Position numbers and translations under genes: made by a program
Assembly: GCA_000997475.1 (NCBI GenBank)
Contig: LCEC01000021.1
Location: 1-9,127, forward strand
Direction: 5' to 3'
Source of the DNA: Parcubacteria group bacterium GW2011_GWB1_42_6
Lineage (GTDB): Bacteria; Patescibacteriota; Minisyncoccia; Portnoybacterales; GWB1-42-6
DNA: 9,127 nucleotides
Notes under the pieces: model-generated
Databases searched by the model: none
The model's input: only the letters and a program-made list of their open reading frames with translations
Told to the model about the DNA's origin: nothing
Shown: positions 1 through 5,472 of the stretch, piece after piece
How the letters are laid out: every line of letters begins with the position of its first letter
Position numbering within the stretch: position 1 is the stretch's first letter

Positions 1-671
1 TTATTTTTTGTTGTTGCCAAGAGATCCTGTTTTTCGTCCCTTTGATTGTCAAGAACCGAAGTTTTGCCTTTAAGCTCTTGATTTAATTCTTGCAATTGAT
101 TTTTTTGATTTTCGTATTCCGTTTTTTGCTCTTCAAGCCGCGTTCTCGTTTCTTTGACGCCGCGGACTTTTTGCTGAAGGTTATTTTGCAGATCTTCCAC
201 ATATTGGGCTTGATTGAGAAAATCCGAAAAATTTTGATTTTTCAAAATCATTTCAAAGGGAGTTTCCTGGTCATATTCGTCAATGGCAAAAAGTATCCGG
301 CCCAGATTCGCTTTTTGTTTTTCGAGCTCGATATTTCTTGTTTCTATTTCCGATGAGAGATCTTCGATTTTAAACGAAGTTTGGGAAATTTTTGCCTGGG
401 TGAGGCTAACCTCGGCCTGAAGTTTTCTGATCTGCGTTTCCATTTTGCCGATCTGGCTTTTGAGGGTGGCGCTTTCGCTTTTCGTGTCTTTAAGGGCTTC
501 TTGGAAGGCGGCGATTTGCTTTTCAAGCTCCCGAATTTGATTTTGGCTTTGCTGTATTTGGCTTTTCAGATCATCAACCGTTTCGGCGCGGGCGAGAACG
601 GGAAAATTCAAAAAAAGCGAAAAAATGGCGATGACGGCTAATTCTTTTTTAAATTTTTCAAACAAAAACAT
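1..671 (-). CDS. Secreted coiled-coil protein, N-terminal part of an EnvC/CwlO-like murein hydrolase or activator (partial at left edge)
   Basis: The frame is open from an ATG at 671 to position 1 without a stop, so about 223 N-terminal residues are visible and the C-terminus is missing. Residues 1-29 look like a signal peptide: basic start (EKFKK), a hydrophobic stretch at 11-26, then an ARA/E cleavage site. Residues 33-120 and about 160-223 are Gln/Lys/Glu-rich heptad coiled coil. Between them a conserved-looking hinge (LFAIDEYDQETPFEMIL, then FSDFLNQ, about 127-154) resembles the linker in CwlO/PcsB-type proteins that usually carry a C-terminal M23 peptidase domain. That catalytic domain is not in the window, so the enzyme assignment is inferred. 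The gene starts 22 bases after the gltX stop and is probably cotranscribed. No clear ribosome binding site precedes the ATG. Expected role: peptidoglycan cleavage or its activation outside the membrane. Confidence 0.75.
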   Translation of the reverse strand, partial: MFLFEKFKKELAVIAIFSLFLNFPVLARAETVDDLKSQIQQSQNQIRELEKQIAAFQEALKDTKSESATLKSQIGKMETQIRKLQAEVSLTQAKISQTSFKIEDLSSEIETRNIELEKQKANLGRILFAIDEYDQETPFEMILKNQNFSDFLNQAQYVEDLQNNLQQKVRGVKETRTRLEEQKTEYENQKNQLQELNQELKGKTSVLDNQRDEKQDLLATTKN

Positions 672-693
672 GGGCTGTTTTTTGAGATTATTT

Positions 694-2172
694 TTAAGAA
701 ATTTTTTCAATCGCCGCGTTGATTCTTTCCGAGCTTTTTCCTTTTCCCAAAATTTCCAAAATATCAAAAGGCGGGGGAGAAAATTTTTGTCCGGAAAGGG
801 AAGCGCGCAAAGGCCAGAGCAGCTCTCCCCTATTTTTGAATCCCTTGGCTTTTTCCAGAAAAACTTCGGAAAGTTTTTGCGAAGTGAAACTTTGTTCGTC
901 GGTTTGTGAAATAATCTCGCGTGAAGTTTCCAGAGATTTTTTTATGTCCGAATCCGCCATATCTTTCCATTTAAGCAAGGAACTCTCGTATTCCGGGAGA
1001 TTAAAATAAAACTTAACGCTCTCCCCTATCGCGGCGAGCGTGGCGCTTCGTTCTTTTTCCAGATTCAGCATTCTGATGATTTGTTCGTTGCTGAAATCTT
1101 TCGTGTTTGGTAAATATGGCCGTGTTTTTTCCAACAGCTCTTCGTCCGAGAACTTTCTTAAATATTGGGAATTGAACCAATTTAATTTTTCAATATCAAA
1201 AACCGCTCCGGCTTTGTGGACTTTATGCAAATCAAAGTTTCGGATGAGCTCTTGCATGGAAAACATTTCTTGCTCGTGCTCCCCCTTTGCTAAAACTTCG
1301 GGGGACAGGCCCGGGTTCCAGCCCAAGAGAGCCAAATAATTTATCATGGCTTGGGGCAGATAGCCTTTCTTTATATAGTCTTCCACCGCCACATCGCCCT
1401 TGCGTTTGGACATCTTCGTTTTGTCAGTGTTCAAAAGCAGCGGCAGATGGGCGAACCGCGGTATTTCCCAGCCCAAATACTCGTAAAGCAGAATGTGTTT
1501 TGGCGTTGAAGGCAGCCATTCTTCCGTGCGAGTGACGTGCGAAATTTGCATCAAGTGATCGTCAACCACAACAGCCAAGTGATATGTTGGATAACCATCG
1601 GATTTGAGCAAAACCTGGTCATCCAATTCGTCGCTGTTATATGAAATTTTTCCGCGCACGATATCGTCAAATTCGATTTTCCGTCCTTGGGGAATTTTCA
1701 TCCGGATGACATATGGCGCGCCGGATTCCAATTTTTTCTCGATTTCTTCTTTGCTTAATTTCCGGCATCGGCGGTCGTATTTTGGCGCCAGTTTTCTTGC
1801 GGCTTGCTCTTCCCGCATCTGCTTTAAAGTTTCTTCGCCGCAAAAACAATAATAGGCGGCGCCTTTCTTAACCAGTTCCAAGGCATATTTTTTATAAATT
1901 TCCAGTCTTTGTGATTGGATATACGGCCCGAATGGTCCATCTTTGCCGGGCCCTTCATCGTATTCGATTCCCGCCCATTTGAGGCCGCTGTAAATCGCCT
2001 CGGCCGCGCTTTCAACAAATCTTTTTAAATCCGTGTCTTCCAAACGCAAAATAAATCGCCCGCCGTTTTGCTTGGCGAATAAATAGGAATATAACGCGGT
2101 TCTTAATCCTCCCACATGCAAAAAACCGGTTGGGCTTGGCGCGAATCTGGTGCGGACTGTTGTATTTTTCAT
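694..2172 (-). CDS. gltX: Glutamyl-tRNA synthetase
   Basis: Class I aminoacyl-tRNA synthetase of 492 residues, a normal bacterial GluRS length. It charges tRNA-Glu with glutamate in the cytoplasm. The N-terminus has RFAPSPTGFLHVGG (residues 9-22, the HIGH-equivalent motif) and then LRLEDTD (42-48). KMSKR lies at 253-257 after the family block VTRTEEWLPSTPKH (213-226). Cysteines C109, C111 and C136 sit where the zinc-binding knuckle of many bacterial GluRSs lies. The C-terminal helical anticodon-binding region is complete to SEKIS-like helix ends, although weakly conserved by eye. Whether it also mischarges tRNA-Gln (the GatCAB route) cannot be told from this window. The ATG at 2172 begins directly at the conserved N-terminus. 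It has no Shine-Dalgarno and lies only 12 bases from a TATAAT box, so the mRNA may be nearly leaderless. The coiled-coil hydrolase-like gene follows it. Confidence 0.96.
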   Translation of the reverse strand: MKNTTVRTRFAPSPTGFLHVGGLRTALYSYLFAKQNGGRFILRLEDTDLKRFVESAAEAIYSGLKWAGIEYDEGPGKDGPFGPYIQSQRLEIYKKYALELVKKGAAYYCFCGEETLKQMREEQAARKLAPKYDRRCRKLSKEEIEKKLESGAPYVIRMKIPQGRKIEFDDIVRGKISYNSDELDDQVLLKSDGYPTYHLAVVVDDHLMQISHVTRTEEWLPSTPKHILLYEYLGWEIPRFAHLPLLLNTDKTKMSKRKGDVAVEDYIKKGYLPQAMINYLALLGWNPGLSPEVLAKGEHEQEMFSMQELIRNFDLHKVHKAGAVFDIEKLNWFNSQYLRKFSDEELLEKTRPYLPNTKDFSNEQIIRMLNLEKERSATLAAIGESVKFYFNLPEYESSLLKWKDMADSDIKKSLETSREIISQTDEQSFTSQKLSEVFLEKAKGFKNRGELLWPLRASLSGQKFSPPPFDILEILGKGKSSERINAAIEKIS

Positions 2173-2183
2173 ATCACAGTTGC

Positions 2184-2193
2184 TATTATATAA
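2184..2193. promoter_or_regulatory. Divergent promoter core between gltX and the small membrane ORFs
   Basis: The minus strand carries a perfect TATAAT at 2190-2185, placing the expected gltX transcript start only 5-6 bases before its ATG. The same nearly symmetric block (TATTATATAA on plus) could serve as a -10 for the plus strand, with a weak TTGTAT at 2160-2165 upstream. No good -35 is visible on the minus strand. The bases are seen directly; promoter activity is inferred. Confidence 0.4.
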
Positions 2194-2227
2194 GCAGTTC
2201 TTTGTCGCGGATCTTAATAGTTATAAT

Positions 2228-2237
2228 AAAGGAGGTG
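2228..2237 (+). promoter_or_regulatory. Strong Shine-Dalgarno of the first small ORF
   Basis: AAAGGAGGTG is a near-perfect anti-16S match. The GGAGG core ends six bases before the ATG at 2242. It fixes the start of the 60-residue ORF and contrasts with the weak or absent sites before the enzymes in this window. Confidence 0.85.
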
Positions 2238-2241
2238 TCTC

Positions 2242-2424
2242 ATGAAAAGTTTGGCAAAAGAACGAACCATTTATGCCGCAATAATTTTTATTCTTTCCTT
2301 TGCCGGTTTTATTATTGTCTCGTTGTTGCAGGGTGAAGCAATAACCGAGTTTGCCGCGTATGGATTGTTTTTCGGTCTCGCAGTGGCTTTTCTTGCTGCT
2401 TTATCCTATCCAATCCTTCCTTAA
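2242..2424 (+). CDS. Two-helix membrane miniprotein, first of a tandem pair, function unknown
   Basis: A 60-residue protein that I do not recognise. It has a short basic N-terminus (K2, K6, R8), a hydrophobic helix at about 10-29, a polar turn (QGE, 30-32), then a second helix at about 37-56 containing Y40-G41 and ending in SYPILP. The charge pattern suggests a hairpin with the N-terminus in the cytoplasm. The excellent Shine-Dalgarno, a plus-strand operon partner of the same design 39 bases downstream and a terminator after the pair support a real gene. It is divergent from gltX and convergent to murG, so it is not part of the cell-wall run. A holin-like, toxin-like or transporter-accessory role is possible, but nothing in the sequence decides it. 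Confidence 0.75.
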   Translation: MKSLAKERTIYAAIIFILSFAGFIIVSLLQGEAITEFAAYGLFFGLAVAFLAALSYPILP

Positions 2425-2450
2425 ATTATACACAATGTTTGCAAAGATAG

Positions 2451-2459
2451 GGAGAGGTG
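2451..2459 (+). promoter_or_regulatory. Shine-Dalgarno of the second small ORF
   Basis: GGAGAGGTG lies here, and its AGAGG core ends six bases before ACG at 2464, the same spacing as in the first small ORF. The block GAGGTGT-C-TCATGAAA of the first gene is matched by GAGGTGT-A-TCACGAGA, differing at three of 16 bases. This argues that ACG is the position of the start codon. Confidence 0.65.
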
Positions 2460-2463
2460 TATC

Positions 2464-2652
2464 ACGAGACTTTCAAAAGGAAGAATCAGGCAAATAATCG
2501 TAGGCGTCATCGCTTTTTGCGTTTGTGGCGCTTGCGTCCCGCTTGCTTTTAGTCAGAGAGGCGCTCCCCAGCTTGTTTCTTATGGCATAGCTTTGCTGAT
2601 TGGCGCTATAGCAGGAATGGTGGCTTGTGTTTTTATGAGCCCCCAAGAATAA
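2464..2652 (+). CDS. Second two-helix membrane miniprotein, paralogue of the first, with apparent ACG start
   Basis: This frame runs to TAA at 2650-2652 and encodes 62 residues if read from ACG at 2464. It has a basic N-terminus (RLSKGRIR), a hydrophobic helix at about 11-29 that is rich in cysteine (C19, C21, C24), a polar turn (SQRGAPQ), and a second helix at about 37-58 ending in SPQE. Counting ACG as residue 1, G22 and Y40-G41 fall at exactly the same positions as in the first ORF, which supports both paralogy and this start. No in-frame ATG, GTG or TTG exists near the binding site. The frame is the same as the upstream ORF, with only that ORF's TAA between them, so readthrough would give a four-helix fusion. 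Alternatives are an ATG-to-ACG sequencing error or a decaying copy. Function unknown. Confidence 0.6.
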   Translation, partial: TRLSKGRIRQIIVGVIAFCVCGACVPLAFSQRGAPQLVSYGIALLIGAIAGMVACVFMSPQE

Positions 2653-2675
2653 TCAAATTATGGTTTTATTATCCG

Positions 2676-2705
2676 CAGCCGGTGAAAAATTCGCCGGCTG
2701 TTTTT
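2676..2705 (+). terminator. Intrinsic terminator after the small membrane ORF pair
   Basis: CAGCCGGTGAA pairs with TTCGCCGGCTG as an 11-bp stem (one G-T wobble) around an AAA loop, followed directly by TTTTTATTTA. It lies 23 bases after the second small ORF's stop and would end plus-strand transcription before it runs into murG. Confidence 0.9.
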
Positions 2706-2743
2706 ATTTAGCTATGAAATATCAATGTTTGCGGATAAACTCA

Positions 2744-2790
2744 CTTAGCGGTTCCCTCCCTTAAGATAAGGGAGGGTTAGGGTGGGTTAT
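2744..2790 (+). repeat. C-rich hairpin plus G-rich tail repeat, copy A
   Basis: CTTAGCGGTT leads into a 10-bp stem (CCCTCCCTTA at 2754-2763, TAAGGGAGGG at 2767-2776, loop AGA), followed by TTAGGGTGGGTTAT. The lead-in is shared with copy C at 6982. Copy B, nearby on the opposite strand, shares the stem design and the TTAGGG tail. The design resembles REP/BIME-type dispersed palindromes, but no transposase is visible here. Confidence 0.7.
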
Positions 2791-2795
2791 GAATC

Positions 2796-2892
2796 GAGAT
2801 ATTTATAAATATATTATTAAAATAACTCCCCCCTAACCCCCTCTTATCTAAGAGGGGGAATAAAACGGATTTTTGTATTTTATAAATATCTC
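2796..2892. repeat. 12-bp inverted repeat enclosing repeat copy B
   Basis: GAGATATTTATA at 2796-2807 is exactly inverted as TATAAATATCTC at 2881-2892, the last bases reaching into the murG stop codon. The pair brackets copy B and could form a long hairpin or mark the edges of an inserted unit. Confidence 0.65.
2818..2860 (-). repeat. C-rich hairpin plus G-rich tail repeat, copy B (inverted relative to A)
   Basis: Read on the minus strand: TTCCCCCTCTTA, a short loop, TAAGAGGGGG, then TTAGGGGGGAGTTATTTT. It repeats the plan of copy A, facing the opposite way about 40 bases further along, so A and B form a BIME-like inverted pair between convergent genes. Together with the terminator this accounts for most of the gap 2653-2890; no other gene is seen there. 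Confidence 0.7.
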
Positions 2893-4021
2893 ACCATTTC
2901 GCGATTTTCAGCAATTCTTCCGCGATTAATTCGGTTGCGTTTTGGGGATTGAAATGCCGCGCGGCGGCGGACATTTTTTGGCGGATTTGGGGGTTATCCA
3001 AAACTGAAAAAATCTTGTCTTGAAAAAGATGGGGGGTTAAATTAACTTGATTTATAATTTCGCAAGCTCCGGATTTTTGGTAAGCCGCGGCGTTGATATT
3101 TTGGTGGTCGCCGGCGGCCGAGGGTAAAGGAATTAAAATGCCGGGTTTCCCCAAGGCTGCGATTTCGGCGATGCTCGTCGCTCCGGCGCGGGAGATAACG
3201 ATATCGGCGGCCGCGTAGGCGTTTTTGAGCAAGTTTTCCTCTAAAAACGGCAAAGGAAAATATCCTTCGGGAAAACCTGCCGGAAATTGTTTTTTTATCT
3301 CCTCAAAATTATCTTTTCCGCATTGATGGATTATTTCGCATCTGGCCAAAAGAAGAATAACGGATTCAATAATAATTTTATTTATCGCTTGCGATCCTTG
3401 GCTGCCGCCCAAAATCAAAAGAGTGTATTTCAATCCCGAGTAGCCCGCTAAATCATTTTTTAACTCTTCTTTTGAACCGCCAAGCAATTCTTTCCGCACG
3501 GGGTTGCCCGTGAGCGCGGTTTTTTGCGGAGGGAAATATTGGGCGGCTTGAGAAAAAGATATCGCGATTCGCTTGCTGAATTTGGCGCAGAATTTATTGG
3601 CGATTCCGGGGACGGAATCCGATTCATGGATCAAAACCGGAATGCCGTAGATCCATGCGGCCAAAACCACCGGCACGCTGCCATAACCCCCTTTGCTGAA
3701 AACAGCGTTGGGCATAAACCAATAAAGATGCCAAAGGGCTTGAACCAATCCGCAAGGAATTTTAAAAATATCAATGAAATTTTGAAGAGAAGAATAACGC
3801 CTGATTTTTCCCGCCGCGATTTTTTTATGTTTGATTCCTTCTTGTTTTAGTAAATTCTCTCCCTCTGTCCGCGGACCTAAAAAAATCAAATCTATGTTTG
3901 TTCCTTCGGTGGGCGAGATTTTCAGCGGATTGGTTCGGGCGATATTTTTGAGCTCTCTGGCTACGGCCAAAGCCGGAAAAAAATGTCCGCCCGTTCCTCC
4001 GCCTGTTAAAGCGATGCGCAC
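2891..4021 (-). CDS. murG: UDP-GlcNAc:undecaprenyl-pyrophosphoryl-MurNAc-pentapeptide N-acetylglucosaminyltransferase
   Basis: Family GT28, 376 residues, close to the usual length. It adds GlcNAc to lipid I to make lipid II on the cytoplasmic face of the membrane. The N-terminal lipid I-binding glycine loop is intact (GGGTGGHFFPAL, residues 7-18), followed by GGYGSVP (111-117), HESDSVPGIAN (132-142) and TGNPVR (171-176). The C-terminal UDP-GlcNAc domain shows GGSQGSQAIN (205-214), SRAGATSIAE (277-286) and GDHQNINA (304-311). The start is GTG at 4021, set by the conserved MRIALTGGGTGG beginning. There is no Shine-Dalgarno at normal spacing, and a palindromic element ends seven bases upstream. 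It is the last gene of the minus-strand cluster; murC, the usual next dcw gene, does not follow. Confidence 0.97.
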   Translation of the reverse strand: MRIALTGGGTGGHFFPALAVARELKNIARTNPLKISPTEGTNIDLIFLGPRTEGENLLKQEGIKHKKIAAGKIRRYSSLQNFIDIFKIPCGLVQALWHLYWFMPNAVFSKGGYGSVPVVLAAWIYGIPVLIHESDSVPGIANKFCAKFSKRIAISFSQAAQYFPPQKTALTGNPVRKELLGGSKEELKNDLAGYSGLKYTLLILGGSQGSQAINKIIIESVILLLARCEIIHQCGKDNFEEIKKQFPAGFPEGYFPLPFLEENLLKNAYAAADIVISRAGATSIAEIAALGKPGILIPLPSAAGDHQNINAAAYQKSGACEIINQVNLTPHLFQDKIFSVLDNPQIRQKMSAAARHFNPQNATELIAEELLKIAKW

Positions 4022-4028
4022 GATTATG

Positions 4029-4132
4029 ATGCGAACCTGCGAACTTTATGCCAAATATGCGAACTGCGAAAATCGATTAGATTCTTTTGTTCGCAGTTCG
4101 CGGGTTTTGCATTAGGTTCGCATATTTCGCAT
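4029..4132. repeat. Palindromic element 1 (TGCGAAC heptamers) between ftsW and murG
   Basis: The left arm 4029-4070 and right arm 4090-4132 are inverted repeats matching at about 34 of 43 positions around a 19-base loop. Each arm holds four TGCGAA-type units, for example GCGAACTGCGAA at the inner end of both. On the minus strand it begins eight bases after the ftsW stop and ends seven bases before the murG start, filling the spacer. Confidence 0.85.
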
Positions 4133-4140
4133 TATGATTA

Positions 4141-5238
4141 TCAAATTTTCGCGTGTTTTGAAACATTCAATAAAATTCCCGCTCCGGCGAGCGTGGCGGT
4201 GAGCGAGGAACCCCCCAAGGAAAAGAATGGCAAAGTAATGCCGGTTAAGGGAATTATATTGCAATTGGCGGCAATATTCACCAAAGCTTGAATCAAAAAC
4301 CAACTTGCGATTCCGCCGGCCAGCAACGCGCCAAATTGATCCGGAGCGCTTTTAAATATTTTCAGTCCTCTCAAAAACAAGAGCAAAAAAAGTATAAGTA
4401 TGGCGGATAATCCGATAAACCCCAGCTCTTCGCCGATTACCGCGGCAATTGAATCGCCGGCGGGCTCGGGAAGATAGCGGTGTTTTTGAATGCTTTGCCC
4501 CAATCCCAAGCCGAAAAATCCGCCCGATCCCAACGCGACCAAGGCTTGATTTATTTGATAGCTATCCCCCAGAGGATCGCTTGCCGGATTGAGAAAAGTG
4601 CTAAGGCGGCTATAAGCATGGGGAAAGGTTTTGATTAAAATCAAAAGCGCCGCCGCGCCTCCGGCAATGCACATTCCAATATGTGAAAATGAAGCGCCGG
4701 CCAAGAAATATATAATAAGAGCCGTTAAAGCTATGACTCCCATTGTGCCAAAATCGGGCTGGGCAATGAGCAATATTCCAACCATTCCCGTTAAAAAAAT
4801 AAAAGGAACAAAGCCCTCATGGAAATTTTTAACCGTTTTGCCTTTGGAAGAAAACCAAGCAGCCAAATAAATTATCATGGCCAGCTTCAGAAATTCCGAT
4901 GGCTGAACGATGGATCCTCCTATTTGAATCCAGCGATTGGCTCCGCCATGTCCCCAGCCGATTCCCGGAACAAGAACCAAAATCGATCCCAGAATACAGA
5001 GCGCCAAAAGCGGCACTGACAATTTTTTAAAAAATCCGTAAGGAATAAAATAACCGATCACGGCCAAAACCAATCCGGGGATCAAGCCGTTGATGATTTG
5101 CTTTTTAACGTAGTGATAATTTTCCTGAAAATTTTCCTGGCTTGAGCTGATGCTGGCCGAAGAAATCATTATTAAACCAAAAACAATCAGGATTCCAATA
5201 ATCGCGAGTATGATAAAATCGGGTTTGTGAAATTTCAC
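4141..5238 (-). CDS. ftsW: SEDS-family peptidoglycan glycosyltransferase / lipid II polymerase
   Basis: A polytopic membrane protein of 365 residues, about ten helices, with no long N-terminal extension. SEDS proteins polymerise lipid II together with a class B PBP; FtsW does this at the division septum. Hallmarks: ANRWIQIGG (100-108), QPSEFLKLA (112-120), QPDFGT (160-165), GSGGFFGLGLG (237-247), PEPAGDSIAAVIGEELGF (257-274, with D262 at the expected catalytic aspartate) and LTGITLPFFSLGGSS near the C-terminus. The location between murD and murG favours FtsW over RodA. The start is GTG at 5238, giving MKFHKPDF. The only candidate ribosome site is AGGGT at 5253-5249, ten bases away and formed by the end of palindromic element 2. 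Confidence 0.93.
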   Translation of the reverse strand: MKFHKPDFIILAIIGILIVFGLIMISSASISSSQENFQENYHYVKKQIINGLIPGLVLAVIGYFIPYGFFKKLSVPLLALCILGSILVLVPGIGWGHGGANRWIQIGGSIVQPSEFLKLAMIIYLAAWFSSKGKTVKNFHEGFVPFIFLTGMVGILLIAQPDFGTMGVIALTALIIYFLAGASFSHIGMCIAGGAAALLILIKTFPHAYSRLSTFLNPASDPLGDSYQINQALVALGSGGFFGLGLGQSIQKHRYLPEPAGDSIAAVIGEELGFIGLSAILILFLLLFLRGLKIFKSAPDQFGALLAGGIASWFLIQALVNIAANCNIIPLTGITLPFFSLGGSSLTATLAGAGILLNVSKHAKI

Positions 5239-5248
5239 TATTTTTGGT

Positions 5249-5472
5249 ACCCTGCGGAATTACTGATAAATACGGATATTACGGATTTAATTCTATCCGT
5301 ATCATCCGTAAAGATTTGCCCGCCCGCCGCGAAGTCTTAAAGCTGATTAGTCGAAATACGGATAATGCGAACTAAAGGTTGTTTATCTGCATCAATAACT
5401 AATCATAATCGGCTTTGGCCCGCTTCGCCGGAGCTTTAGCGAGGCGAGCGAGGCGCGGTAATTCCGCAGGGT
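5249..5472. repeat. Palindromic element 2 with perfect 15-bp terminal inverted repeats between murD and ftsW
   Basis: ACCCTGCGGAATTAC at 5249-5263 is exactly inverted at 5458-5472, giving a 224-base unit that fills the spacer. Its far end overlaps the first base of the murD stop triplet and its near end lies ten bases from the ftsW GTG. Inside is a hairpin of TACGGAT heptamers (arms 5271-5286 and 5295-5310, 14 of 16 paired). Further in are TACGGAT and TGCGAAC near 5357-5373 and a GC-rich hairpin (CGCTTCGC 5421-5428 with GCGAGGCG 5439-5446). No ORF is seen in it. It looks like a MITE-type or composite repeat, but no target duplication is evident. Confidence 0.85.

Noticed and set aside
2222..2227. 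TATAAT on the plus strand just before the first small ORF as its -10 box
   Set aside because: A transcript started 6-8 bases downstream would begin inside or at the end of GGAGG, removing the strong Shine-Dalgarno; no matching -35 is present either.
2435..2497. ATG-initiated 20-residue ORF overlapping the start of the second small ORF
   Set aside because: It has no ribosome site of its own, no hydrophobic segment, and overlaps the better supported paralogue in another frame.
2837..2858. Repeat copy B as the intrinsic terminator of murG
   Set aside because: On the minus strand the stem is followed by a G-rich tail, not a T tract, so an ordinary intrinsic terminator is not supported, although the hairpin might still slow polymerase.
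4029..5472. CRISPR-like array from the repeated heptamers
   Set aside because: Units are only seven bases, clustered in inverted rather than direct orientation, and there are no regular spacers or cas genes.
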